Assembly (NCBI GenBank): GCA_018907035.1
Contig: JACCIC010000138.1
Location: forward strand, 146,501 to 210,500
DNA: 64,000 nt
Reading direction: 5' to 3'
Source of the DNA: Sycobia sp. Sy_11
Lineage: Eukaryota > Arthropoda > Insecta > Hymenoptera > Epichrysomallidae
Shown here: positions 26,296 to 39,100 of the stretch, in pieces
Numbering within the stretch: position 1 is the first letter of the stretch
Layout of the letters: each line of letters begins with the position of its first letter
Translations under genes and position numbers: made by a program
The notes under the pieces: generated by a model
The model's input: the letters and a program-made list of their open reading frames with translations, nothing else
The model's database searches: none
What the model was told of the DNA's origin: nothing

Positions 26296-26367
<72 letters not shown>

Positions 26368-27127
26368 ATATATGTATATCATTGTAGGAAATTTTATAAG
26401 CGAAAATTTGAAAATGTACAATGAATTTTGTGAAGTTTCTGAAGAATTGCTGCGAATTTCTTAGGACTTGTGATCAAATTGTTACTCGAGACTTTTTCTC
26501 CGCGTATAATAATTTTTCTGGTAACCATAAAATTGCCTGGATTATTATTTGCTGTTTGGAGACAAAAAAAAAAAATCAATTGACGCGTATGCGATATTGT
26601 TCAACTGGTCAAACGAAGTTAATTTAATGAAATTTACGCCACGTTTTTTGCTTTTGAACGAGCCTTAAATATTTCAGACAATAGCCTCGCTGTTTACAAT
26701 TTTTTAAATTTATACGTACCCCCTCCTCCCCAACCCCGAAAATTTCACGCAACAGACTAAAATCCATATAATACGATGCGTGACTTTTTTGTTTCTTTTG
26801 CACATTCGTTATCGCCCCATTAGTCCGCAAATATCGTCGATACCGATGAACCGCAGGAGGAGCCGAATTACAAAGTCCTGAGGAGCGAGCAGGTAGGCAG
26901 GTATCTGGTCGCGAGCAGGGAACTGGGGGCCGGCGAGGAAATCCTGACCGAGCTGCCGTTCGTCGTCGGGCCCAAGGCCTTCACCTATCCGGTCTGTCTG
27001 TCCTGCTACGGGCCGTGGCCGCCGGCCGAGGACGGCGAGAAGCCGCTGTGCTCGAGATGCCGCTGGCCCGTCTGCTCGGCCGAGTGCGAGAATCAGAGTT
27101 GGCACAGGGATTACGAGTGCCAGGTAC

Positions 27128-27180
<53 letters not shown>

Positions 27181-28492
27181 CCTCAAACAAAATATATGTA
27201 TATATAAGCATGCGCCTTCTTTCTGATTTGTTTATTCATATTAAGATCTTATAAGCTGAAGCCCCGATCGACTTCAATTTTTCGAATTTTAATAAATGCA
27301 TTAACGAGAAACGCAAGAATTTCAACGAAAATAATCAGACGCTCGAATTATTTCTACACACGCGTTTAAATAGCAAGCCTTAATTTTTTATCCACGAATG
27401 AATGAAGATGGAAAAATTTTCCTCCCCCCCCTTTGTCACGACTTTGCATCTAAAATCAATTCGTTTCGACTGCGAGAATCCACGCGTGATAAATATTAAT
27501 TATATACTACATATAATATCTTTCAATTACAATTGAAATCTAGCCGACATAGTACGAGCATAAGAATCAATGTTCAACGCCGAATCTTCGTGTGTTAACT
27601 CATATTTAAACGCGTGTATACGTGTGAAAATTTTTCATTTCTGAGCTTATCGATAATTCGAAAAACCGATCGTCGAACGACTAATTCCTTTTTATCGAGA
27701 TTTCATGCTGAATGAATTGTATTTACTTTACATTACAGCTGTTATATATATTTTGAAGACTTTCACTTATAGAGAAAATCCTCTCGAGCCATCGTGAATT
27801 CTAAATAATAAGCATGTCGAAAGAAATGAGAAATATATGTCTCGATACGCCGCAAGCTTTACTAAAATAGCCAAATTATAAAGTAATGAAGATGCTGATT
27901 ATTTGTTAGATTTTACAGAGGTGAGGCCATCCAAGCAATTCAAAAGTTGTCAGTATACACATACTTTCTCCAATCCTTATTGTATATTTTTTACTTAATT
28001 GTGTGATGGTAAATAGGACTGATTGACCTTTTTTAATCGTAAATCGGTATTTTTTTTTATTCGGCGAATATAAGCAGTAATTATGGATCTTTTATATAGG
28101 ATTGGCACGTACTGATTAATTGATTTAATTACACGCAAACTTTTACTGGTGAACCGATCATGGCAGTTGTCAAATTTAAGCTATTAATTAAAAATCTTAA
28201 ATAATTCGGACGATTTAATGATTATTGCAAAGTAAATATAAAAACATCAAGACGTATAACTTGCAAATGTTATAAAAGACTGCGTTAATGCTGCATGGAC
28301 GCGTCCTATCAAAACCGATCGTTTCTGCTTAGAGCCTTTTGAATAGTGTCCTATATAAAATCTACATATAAATATATATACGCGCGTACGTAATATAACA
28401 AAATGCGCCCACGGCGCAAAAGATTCCATATAAGAAATATAGGTATATATGTGCGAATTGTAAATTTACACAACGACACCATTTTATATCGT

Positions 28493-28546
<54 letters not shown>

Positions 28547-30172
28547 ATAATGCACAGTATATATTAAATACACGTGTGCCCCATAAGATATTCGCCGACG
28601 CCAAGGAGAGATTCAACGTGGATGCGGCCCTCGCCGACGATCAGCCGAACGGCACTCCGCAGCTCGAGTGCGTCACGCCGCTGAGGCTGCTGCTGGCGGC
28701 CGAGAAGTACGCGGCGAGATGGGAGTCGGAGGTCAGCGCGATGGAGGCGCACAACGACAAGAGGCGCGACGGGGACCAGTGGAGGACCGACCAAGTGAAT
28801 ATCGTCGAGTATCTGCGCAGGCGTTTGAAATTGGAAAGGTGCGCGCGGGTATATACACATACATATATATCTATGCGCGACTCGGCGAAGGCGCAGATGT
28901 AAAATCGCGCTTATCAATCTAACGTCGTATGCGTGGAGGCTTTCTAAGGCGCCCTATCCGTCAGTCCTGCTGCCCCATGCGTCGAAGGGGGACGGCTCGA
29001 TAGGGACAGGAAAACGGCCCGAACGAATCCTATACGCTCTGCACGTTTGCTGCCATCGGCCGGGGCCTCCGGCGTCCTATGTTTTCCGCCCCCTTTCGAG
29101 GGCGCAACGTTAGGCCGATGCAAATTCAAGCATCATACGGACATATAAATTTTCGATGACTCGCCGGTAACATTACGCACTTTTCAACACACGCTCGACA
29201 GCTATCGGGTATAATCAACGTATATCTCGATAGATCTTTATTATCGGAAATTCTTCAGTATGTTCACATACTTATCGCGAAACACGCACACACACACGCG
29301 CGCGCGCGCACACACACACAGTGGGATTATCGCATTGGCTTTAGTTTTTGAAAATATCATAGATTAAACTGCTTATTTTACGGTTCGTTAAAATACAGTA
29401 TCTCCATTTACAATACTTATGAAGAATACACTAATATACCCGAAGCATTACCGTATTCACGCTCATAGATTCTCCGAGGACGACATACAGACAGCCTGCG
29501 GCATTTTGGAAATCAATAGCCACGAGGTGCGAACCAAGAGGGGCTTTCTCGCGAGGGCGCTCTATCCGAAGGTTTCGATAATGAATCATTCGTGCGTCTC
29601 CAATACGGCCCACAGCATATCACCAGCTGATTATAGGTAAAATAAGCAGAAATTTCAATTTATGCAAATCTCTAGATATACGCTCTCATTTTAACTCGAG
29701 GACAAATGCTTCTATAAATAAGAAATTAAAAAAAAAGAATAATGTTTACATTATATATATATATATATTATTTCTTTGACACAGTCTCTCAAAAATTATA
29801 ATGCAATACCTTAATTTTTCATTCAATCGAGCATTCAAATAAGAATCTTATTAGAGAGAAGATAGGAAAAATTAAAAAAAAATGCAATTTCCATTCGTCC
29901 CGGTAATGCCACGCGCCTGCACAGGATCCGCCTGAGAACGTCGATCAAGGCGCCGGCCGGCGCCGAGCTCTTCGGCAGCTACGCCCACGCCCTGCTGCCG
30001 ACGATGCTGCGGCGCGAGCACCTGCTCGAGAGCAAGCACTTCGCCTGCGCGTGCCGACGCTGCGCCGATCCGACCGAGCTCGGCACCCACATGTCCTCCC
30101 TCAAGTGCAACAAGTGCGACAACGGCATCATCGTCTCCCTCGATTCGCTCGGTAAGCGTATACGACGCGCGC

Positions 30173-30250
<78 letters not shown>

Positions 30251-30308
30251 TAAAGTAACATTTTTGTTTTTTTATATAAAGACTAAAATAAATCAAGTTC
30301 TTTCTGGT

Positions 30309-30346
<38 letters not shown>

Positions 30347-30523
30347 ACGACTCATCATTTATGATTGACCAGTGACTTTTATATATCATTTAAAAAACCG
30401 CAAATCAGCTGATGTACTGAAAATATAGTTAATGATAATATGTCATTTCAATGCCATACAAAACATACCTAAAAGAGTTCGATATGCTCTATATTTAATA
30501 CAAATTACAAATAAAAATTAATG

Positions 30524-30564
<41 letters not shown>

Positions 30565-30627
30565 CTGTGTGTGAAAAATTAATTAACTATTCAATTGTCA
30601 GATACTAGATGTATATGCGTTGAATTG

Positions 30628-30678
<51 letters not shown>

Positions 30679-31162
30679 TATACACACGTATGATATAAGT
30701 ATAATCACATAAGCAAAATTTCGCTAAATTTTCATCCCTCGCTTACGCGCGCGCGCGCGCGCGCCCGCCCATAGATCCGGCGAGCCAGTGGAAGTGCACC
30801 CTCTGCGAGTTCACCACGAACGGCCAAGCGATGGGCAAAGTTTTGCGGATCATCCAGGGCGAGCTCGACAGGGTCGAGGCGTACAGCGTGGCCGAGGGCC
30901 CCGAGGCGATTCACGCGCGCGAGAACTTCATGAAGAAGTATCACTCGGTCCTTCATCCCCAGCACGCCCTTCTCACCATACCGAGGTTAGAGCGCGTGCG
31001 CTTAAAGGGTGGCGCGCAAACAGTAGCGTTTCGACGAGTGCAATACGTTTCGGCGTCACTCGTGAAATCGAATTTTTTTTCATCATGGCCTAACGTCTAT
31101 TGTGTGTCTGTGTGTCTTTGTGTGTGCATGCACCTATACGATATGGTAAATGCTCTAATAAT

Positions 31163-31225
<63 letters not shown>

Positions 31226-31699
31226 TGCAAAATGAACGCATGCCTAATACAATAATTATTATCGTTTATACGAGAAATTTTAACAGCGGAGAAATCTTCG
31301 AGAGGTACTTGCGTAGCGATGGAAAGCCTTGCAGAGCTGTAACGAAATCGCCGCGTCGATTGCCGTATCTAAATCGACAGAATTCCTGCGTGTTTCACAA
31401 TTTTATTTCTTTTGCATTTCTCAACGATTATCATATTATTTTATTAAACGAGTTTTTCGAATCTTTTTGCAATCAATGGCAGGTTTATACCTGCAACGAT
31501 ATGGTATAAACGCGACTTCGGCGCACATTTTCTATAGAAACTCCGTCTTCTCCAACGTTGAAAGAACAAAACCGGTCGAGACATTCGAAAATACGGATTT
31601 AATTATTAAAAATTTCGTTACTCTTGTTTCAATAATGTTCGAGGCGTGAAAAATTATAAATTGTTTCCTTGCTAAACGTAAAATATATCTGTGTAATAA

Positions 31700-31757
<58 letters not shown>

Positions 31758-32873
31758 ATTATCTTTGGCATAATGTCATAGCTTGCGAAAGTATGCAAGT
31801 TATACAATATTACAAAACTTTTAACGCTTTCCTCTAGGCTTCACGCAAAAAAAAATTTTGTATTATAATTATCAGTGTGCCTAAATTGGAATCTTTTAAA
31901 TTACCTTATTTTACGCGCGAAAAAAAGAGTCAAATATATAAAGATTTTTTACACGGTAATGTGCTACGTGACTTTTTTTCTATTTTTATATACAATATTA
32001 ATAATTTTCGTTTTATGTCGCTGCAATAGTGTTATCATTATCTTAAAGATAATTCTTTTGATTTATGCACGTCCTAATAGTATTGATAATATCTCCTTCT
32101 CCTTGGCGTCCTTTATGCTTAAGCAAAGATTACTATCCATAAATGTCGATTTGGTGATTTTTATATTTTCATGCGGTCAAAATTACTCTGATTATATATT
32201 CTGTTATTGATTATTTTGTTTTGTTTTTCCTTTATCCTAACACCGACCTGCCGTTCCTCGGCACATAAAAAAAAAAAAAACCTCACTCTAATCCATAATA
32301 CAGAAAAATCTAATTGGTTAAAGCACGTTCTGCGCATTATGACACTAGAAACGCGTACGTCCCCATTACTTTCAATTCAACATGCTCTTTATGACGCTCT
32401 GCTTAATTGCCCCCCCCCCTCCCCTGCCCAACCTATACTTTGCGCACCGAGCCCCAGGCAATTAAAATCCTCTGTCACCGCGCGCCCCGAACAGATACTC
32501 GCTCTCCCAGCTGTACGGCCGCGTCGAGGAGTACCAGCTCGACGATCTCCCGGACATCGTGCTCGAGCACAAGGTCGACCTCTGCCGGCTGCTGCTGCGC
32601 GTGCTCGACGCGGTCGAGCCCGGCTGGACGCGCTCGCGCGGCATGACCCTGTACGAGCTTCACGCGCCCCTGCTCTTCATCGCCAAGGGCCAGTGGAACG
32701 CGGGCGCGATCGACGAGGCGGGCCTGAAGTCGAGGATGACGGAGGCCGAGGCTGCGCTGAGGGAGGCCGCCGAGATACTCGGGCTCGAGCCCGCGGGCAC
32801 GCCCGAGGCCGAGATCGGCGAGGGCGCGAGGCAGGCCCTGGAACAGCTGGGGAAATCTATCGGCGAGCTGTGA
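25865..32873 (+). CDS. SET and MYND domain protein, arthropod SmydA-like (copy 1)
   Basis: Seven coding exons: 25865-25882, 26824-27123, 28588-28838, 29469-29636, 29925-30151, 30775-30985 and 32495-32873. They give 517 residues. The first coding exon is only six codons. The N-terminal SET piece ([16 protein letters not shown]) comes first, then a MYND zinc finger at about 64-105 (CLSC, CSRC, PVCSAEC, H, C). The SET core follows with an intact NHSC at 229-232 and ELFGSY at 260-265, then post-SET cysteines CACRRC near 287-292. A helical C-terminal region ends the protein. SMYD proteins are S-adenosylmethionine-dependent lysine methyltransferases; the SmydA group is arthropod-expanded (Drosophila msta relatives) with little known of substrates. 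Exons are very GC-rich and the introns AT-rich with TA tracts. It is followed 960 bp later by a paralogue on the same strand. Poly(A) signals lie at 33215-33220 and 33292-33297. Confidence 0.88.
25977..25994. repeat. 18 bp perfect palindrome
   Basis: CTTCGCTGTACAGCGAAG reads the same on both strands. It lies about 95 bp into the first intron of the SMYD-type gene. It could be a dimeric protein site or chance. Confidence 0.6.
26083..26172. repeat. (TA)n(CA)n(TA)n compound microsatellite
   Basis: TA run, short CA run at about 26122-26133, then a second TA run, in the first intron of SMYD copy 1. Confidence 0.95.
26300..26380. repeat. (TA)n microsatellite, interrupted
   Basis: TA run with a GA interruption at about 26318-26320 and degenerate TATG units at its right end. 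Confidence 0.93.
27131..27177. repeat. (TA)n microsatellite next to a splice donor
   Basis: TA run beginning only eight bases after the donor that closes the MYND exon (exon end 27123). Confidence 0.96.
28497..28550. repeat. (TA)n microsatellite near a splice acceptor
   Basis: TA run with TATG units at the right end, finishing about 40 bp before the exon starting at 28588. Confidence 0.94.
28935..29125. other. GC-rich non-coding island in intron 3 of SMYD copy 1
   Basis: Roughly 190 bp of clearly higher GC than the rest of the intron. No frame gives a recognisable protein and no exon is missing from the spliced gene at this point. The nature of the island is unknown. Confidence 0.5.
29286..29320. 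repeat. (CA)n(CG)n(CA)n microsatellite
   Basis: Alternating purine-pyrimidine run: CA, then CG, then CA, of a type able to adopt Z-DNA. It lies in intron 3 of SMYD copy 1. Confidence 0.9.
30175..30249. repeat. (TA)n microsatellite
   Basis: TA run of about 75 bp starting 24 bp after the donor of the fifth SMYD copy 1 exon. Confidence 0.97.
30312..30343. repeat. (TA)n microsatellite
   Basis: Second TA run in the same intron. Confidence 0.94.
30526..30572. repeat. (GT)n microsatellite
   Basis: GT run with a GCGTCT interruption near the right end. Confidence 0.94.
30631..30676. repeat. (TA)n microsatellite
   Basis: Third TA run of the same intron. Confidence 0.95.
30746..30764. repeat. (GC)n run at a splice acceptor
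   Basis: A GC dinucleotide run ending 10 bases before the AG acceptor of the exon at 30775, occupying the place of a pyrimidine tract. Confidence 0.9.
31172..31220. repeat. (TA)n microsatellite
   Basis: TA run in the last intron of SMYD copy 1. Confidence 0.95.
31705..31754. repeat. (TA)n microsatellite
   Basis: TA run in the last intron of SMYD copy 1. Confidence 0.95.
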
Positions 32874-33214
32874 TCGGGTCTCCGCGTGTGTGTGTGTGCG
32901 TGTGTGCGTGCGCACACGCGCACACGTTATGATAATTTGTCCAACACGTTTATAATGTTTTCATACATACATATATGTGAAGAGTCCAAAAAAGAAGAGC
33001 ACTCGAGTATTGTAATGATATATTTAAAGTGTGTTTATTGTAATGCAATTAAAACATACATATACACAAACACAGACGTTATATTGTTATTGATTTTATC
33101 GTATATATATCTATATTAAACCATTGTTGTAGTCCTTTATACGCGTAAGCCAATAATATATTCAATGTTCACAGTCATTAGACATTTATATATTTATCGT
33201 CAAGGAAATTCGAG

Positions 33215-33297
33215 AATAAAATATGCGTCTGATTCTCCATTTATGGCTAATTGTCAATCTCATTTTTTGTACGTATTAAGAACTTTGAACAAATAAA
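33215..33297 (+). terminator. Poly(A) signals of SMYD copy 1
   Basis: AATAAA occurs at 33215-33220 and at 33292-33297, about 340 and 420 bases after the stop codon. They are candidate cleavage signals. Confidence 0.45.
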
Positions 33298-33525
33298 CGA
33301 CCGTCTTTCATTACAGAATCCAGGCGATTTGTGTTCTTTATTTTTCCACTATTTCCTGTTCTTTTTTATTTATTTGTAAAATATGTTGATTTTCGGCAAT
33401 TACGAGGACATAAATATGTATATAAATATATATGAGCCTGTACAAGTGTAAAGGTAAAGTGGAGCTATGCGTCTATCACACATATATATATAGGTAACAC
33501 GTCGGTGCATCCCATGTCGGTGTCC

Positions 33526-33536
33526 CTATATAAACC
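33526..33536 (+). promoter_or_regulatory. TATA-like element before SMYD copy 2
   Basis: CTATATAAACC about 300 bp upstream of the start codon at 33833. In this AT-rich sequence such words are common, so the call is weak. Confidence 0.25.
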
Positions 33537-33832
33537 GCTATATAATCTTATATACGTGAGCGCAAACTTGGCTTAATCGGGATCTATTAATAGCCGGGGG
33601 AGGGCGGGAAGGTAAGGGGGTAGGTAGGGCGAAACATCGGGCATAAGACCGTTGGCGCAACCTCTAGTGAATACAAAGCGCGTTAAAACGTCTTCCCCCC
33701 GTGCACGCGTGTCGCATCGACATTGTAGAAGCGGGCCGGGCCTGCGCGCAAATTATCGCTGGGCGGTCTCGGCACGGGATCCGGCCGGCGACGCGCGGCG
33801 ACCGCCGTTGATACGCGACAGAGCGCTCGGTC

Positions 33833-35110
33833 ATGGATCGGCGGACGGAGGCAGTGGACACGTCGCCGAGGGAGAAGTACAGCGTGGCGCATTCGAAAAA
33901 GTTGGGAAGGTAACGAGGTGGTGAGGAATTTGATCCCCGAATCGTTTGGGCTTGCGCAATGATTTTTGCCGTGGCTGCGGCGCGAAGTTGTAAAATTTTT
34001 CCGCGATAAAGCCATACGCGGCGGGGTGAGCAAATAGTCTTTGAATGATTTTATTATTATTATTATTATTTTTTGTTTTTGTTTTGGACGTATCAATTCG
34101 CTTCGTGTCTTTTTTTAGTTATTTCTGTAGATCCGTACAATGAGTCGACAAATTTGATTTAAGCGCTTGTTAATTTCTAGAACAACAAAAAGAAAAATCA
34201 ACATTTTTCATTCTAATCGGTTCTAAATTTATCGATTAATATCTAATATAGAATTTTTCACATCGTCTCTCGTGAAAAAGCCATTTAATTTTAAACTACA
34301 AGCTCCTACTTGATACACTATATATATATACGTGTGGAGATATTTTAAAGTAGCTGGGATCAGAAAATAGTCAGTAGAAAATCCGAACGAGTTATACTTA
34401 AGCTGTTTTTTTATTCAATTACCAACTATAATAGTAATATGCTTACTTCTATATGAGTGGAGAATTTAAAAAATACGTCGACTCAGCCTTGCGGATTTAT
34501 ACTTACGGGTTAAATTTAAAAAAAAAAAAAAAATAACAGAAAAATTTTATTACCTGTTTATTTAAACATTTGATACCATCATTCAGAAATGTAGCATTGT
34601 TGTACATATATTATATATTAATACGAGTAAAACTAGAAGAAAATCTATCGTACAAAAAGCCCTTATCCCGTAATTTTCCGCGATATTCGTTTGAAATTGA
34701 AATGCCGCAATTGCGTAAGCACGCGAATGCGCGGCTCTGAGTTGGCGTGTATTTTTGTAAAATTCCTCGATTCATACGGAAGTATATCGCGCAGGTACAT
34801 AATAGCGGCCAAGGATCTGTCGGCTGGCGAGGCGATATTCCGCGAAGACGCCCTGGCAGTGGGACCCGCACAATTCGAGACGAGCCTGTTCTGCTTCGCC
34901 TGCATGCGCCCGCTGAGGTCGGCCGGCGAGGCCCCGCACAGGTGCAAACGCTGCAGCGTCGCGCCGCTATGCGGCAAGCTTTGCGAGGTACAAGGTGGCG
35001 AATATTATACGCAGAGACGCGACCCGTATAGAATCGCGCGATTGCACAGAATGAAAAAAAAAATGAAAGAAGAAGGGTCGATGGGCAGGGTCAGGGGTTA
35101 ATGTATTTAA

Positions 35111-35145
<35 letters not shown>

Positions 35146-35590
35146 TATTCCATTGTCAAAAGGGCACGGCGGGTCGTCACTCGGCCAAGGAGTGCGACGT
35201 CCTTAGCGAGAGGCCGGATTTCTACCGCGAAAACTTGGGCGAGCTCACGCGAATACTGCTGCATCTGCGACTGTGGCTGCTCGGCGAGGACGATCCGGGT
35301 ATCCGGTCCGTACTGATGGCCATGGAGGCGCACCTGGACAAGAGGAGAAACACGCCGGTCTGGGAAGATCGCGAGAGGAACGTTGTCGAGGTGCTATATT
35401 CTATACGATATGTTATCATATCAATATGACGAATATATTTTTGTACATTTTGTCTTATAGTCCACATGTCGTCTGTGAATCCAGCTGTAAGGATGTGCGA
35501 TTACCTATTGCACAGAAAGAGCGTTATTTTTTTTATTATAATCATAGATACGTCAAAAGTTTTTACACGAGTTCGCATTATTTCCTTAAG

Positions 35591-35636
<46 letters not shown>

Positions 35637-35997
35637 CTCTTTTTTATTAAAGTATCCAAATGTTAAACTTTAATCTTTTGATTTTTCTAAACTTTCCGAC
35701 GAGATTTCAAACTACAGGGAGTAATCGAATCGTTTTATTCAGAAAAGTTGACGTAAGATATAAGTATCTTTTAATTAAATTCATTAAAGAATTATCTGCC
35801 CTTTGCTTAAGTACATGCTTCTATGAAAATTGATATAGTCTATTATTATATCCTCGGATTTTTCGATTCTGACCGATTCGTTCGAACAATTAATTAGCTG
35901 TAATTTGTCTCTATGTAAAATAATTTTTTCTTATATATGCTGAATTATTATAGACGTGTAATTAAAACTTGCTACTGTACGTAGTTTTTTTTAGGAG

Positions 35998-36052
<55 letters not shown>

Positions 36053-36089
36053 TCCGTTTGACTGAATGAAGAAAAGAAACGTTTAGTAG

Positions 36090-36153
<64 letters not shown>

Positions 36154-39100
36154 CGTTTGACTGAATGAGGAAAAGAAACGTTTAGTAGATTTTGTCGATT
36201 CTTTTTTCCAACATTGCTTTAGCTGTTTTGTCATGGAGAAAAGCACACTTTGTTTCATGAAAAAATATATAAGAACACTTTATGTATTTTCCTATAATTT
36301 TATCTTGATATAGTTACATATAATTATATAATTAGATTGATACTTACATCAGTGTGCATTAGCCACGTTGTAAAAAGGCGATCTTCTTATAAAAATAAAA
36401 GTAAGATTAAAAAAAAAAAAATCTACGTTAATATAAGGAATAAAATGATCATGAAAGTTATATAATTTTGATAATACGATGGCCATATTATGACAGTTAA
36501 CTTTTCGATATAATTTATCGTCATTTTTATATCAACGTACTGCAGATTTTGTTGTACTTTATATCGCCGTGCCTATTAAAAAAACGATTTGCCATAGGAT
36601 ACGCAGGTTGTGTGAAAAAATGTCGCGGCAGCGTTCGCAGAACCGCTTTGTTCTTACAGTGATGCGACACATCGGCACGCCCGTGCAGGCGACATAAGAA
36701 CGAGTTTTTCGCGTCATCTAATGCCACTTTATCATGCTTGGCTATTTCCCCCCCGAGTCGAATAATTCTTTGGCAAGCTTGAAAGCAAAAATTCCATTAT
36801 TATTTTTTATTTCGTTTTATTGATATTTCCTACATTTTACGCATACCACGATATCGTTTTATAAATTTGAACATACGCTGCTGTTGGGCATTAGTATTTC
36901 AATACATTTATTTGTTTGAATATATATATATATATACACACACACTGCCATGGCAATTTTATTCCAGACCAACACCTACTACTGCATTAATAACATATAA
37001 TTTACGAATTAATCTCATACGCACTGCAATTATATGTCGCGCATCCACGCCTATACTGTCGAAGACGCCCGGCGTCGTAAGAATCGCCTCATATACAATG
37101 CGCCACCACCGCAGGTCTTTCGCAGATTCGGCCTGCTGGACGGCTCGCCGCCGCCGGGCGGCCCAACGGACGACGGCTACCCGACCACCGCGTCGCTCGC
37201 GCTCCAGCGGCTCTGCGGGATCGTCGACGTGAACACGTTCGAGCTGAGGCCGCCCGCCCCGACCGACGGGGCCCTGCTGCGCGGCCTCTACGCCGAGGCG
37301 GCCCTCATGTCGCACGCCTGCCGGCCGAGCGCCCACGTGAGCGTCGACGGCGGCTTCCGGATGACGGTGCGCGCGGCCCGGCCCCTCGCTGCCGGCGACG
37401 TCGTCTCGTTCAATTACACGTCCTCGCTGCTGGTTAGTTACTGCGGATATATATATATTGATAATAAATCCACTAAAATGACATCAATTTATTTGGTCGT
37501 TTTTGTTAAAGCGTGCATAACGTTAAGATTTTCGTTCAGAAAACAAAAAAAAAAAAAAAAGTGATTCAAATCAGTAGCACAATTAAAAAACCATAGTGTT
37601 TTTTGGAATCAGTATAATAAGTTTAGAAGCCCTAATCGGGTAACGAAACCACAGCCCAAATAAATGTCTCCATATGCATCATAAAGTCTGTTGTACGAAT
37701 TGTGTTCAAAGACGAACCGTAATTTTTTTTTTATACACTCATTCGCTTACTTGAACGTTGTTTTCTTCAAAGCAGTCCCTGCCATAGCGTAATATCACGC
37801 GCGCTCGTGACAGCACTTTTGCCAAACACTTTTCAAACTATATATATATATACACATGAATAGTCGGGATAGCCTTCGAGATCTTTCGCCCATATATGCG
37901 ATTGTTCGCTTGTGAAACGACGCGGCCCTTTTAAGATAATGTCTCTTCATTTTTGAAAAAAAAAACAAAAACAAGTAACCAGAGAGAGTCTGGAGCCGAG
38001 GACCTGGCGCATCGCTACGGTATTTGCTTTTGTGGCCAAAACAATTCACGAACGAGCAATGAATGTTAATTTTTATAATCCAACGACGTCGTCGAGCTCG
38101 TAAAAAGCTCGTTTATAAATATTAACGGGGGTGCCGTTTAAAAAGTGCAACGATGAAAACAGCTGAAAATTTGATGATAATTCGGGGGCAAATGTAGCAA
38201 CGTAATAAAAAACAAAAATTCCTTAACAAAGCACATTCTCCAAAGCCGTAAAATTTGAAACTTGCGGGTATTTTTTGAACACAGCTCGTATTTAAAAAAA
38301 TGTCATTGATATGCTATCTATAACATAGTCGCATTATGGAAGAAGAAAGAATGGTCGTCAATTTAAACGGCGAGATCTATATATGTATCCTACTCATTTT
38401 GATGAATTAAATCTGAATTTCAGGTTGGAAAAGCGCCAACCCTATCCTTTTTTTGTAGATAATCGAAAAAGATCGATTATAATGCAAAATCTTCTTTATA
38501 ATATAATACATTGTATGTACAGAAGAGAGTAATGTATCACATATACATAACGCTTTAATAATTTCTTCCGTAATGCGCTATAGATATACGTAAAACTTTT
38601 TCTAAAAATGTATAACGAAATAATTATTCGAAAGAACTAATTCGTTTAAAAACAAAATAAAGACACTGACGAAGTTCGGAAAATTTTGAAAAACAGCTAC
38701 AAAGTTGCGACTACTGCGACAGTATGCACTTTTCGAGTGGTGCACCAAAGGGTTAATATGTCTTGTTAAATAAATGTTTTTCATTTTGTCAACAAGAGCT
38801 CAGCAACATTACTGCCATTGACAATTTGTAAATCTATACTTCTTGCCAATGTTCTATTTCAAGGTATAAGCCGTTTTAAAGAAGTCTTCGAGCTTATCTG
38901 CAATTACGAGCGCCCTCTCGAACATTACGAGCGGGAGTTTTTGAAAAGTGATTATTGAATTTTTTTTTTTTTTTTTTTTGATAATGGCAACAAATGACAC
39001 TCGTATGGTAAAAACAATATATATATATTTTCCTATGGCTATAAATATTTCCATGGTAATAGATACGCGTGAAAGGGAGGGAGGGCAATACGTTTGTCTC

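Larger units (their letters stand above)
32874..33832. other. Spacer between the two SMYD-type genes
   Basis: The 3' UTR of copy 1 opens with a GT/GC alternating run at about 32884-32926. Poly(A) signals follow at 33215-33220 and 33292-33297. The probable promoter of copy 2, with a TATA-like CTATATAAACC at 33526-33536, lies on the right. No further gene. Confidence 0.55.

Noticed and set aside
31225..31649. Overlapping plus-strand frames in the last intron of SMYD copy 1
   Set aside because: Low-complexity AT-rich translation, no homology recognised, and the flanking exons join in frame without it.
36527..36727. Minus-strand frame with scattered Cys and His
   Set aside because: Spacing fits no zinc-finger family; it lies within an intron and SMYD copy 2 is complete without it.
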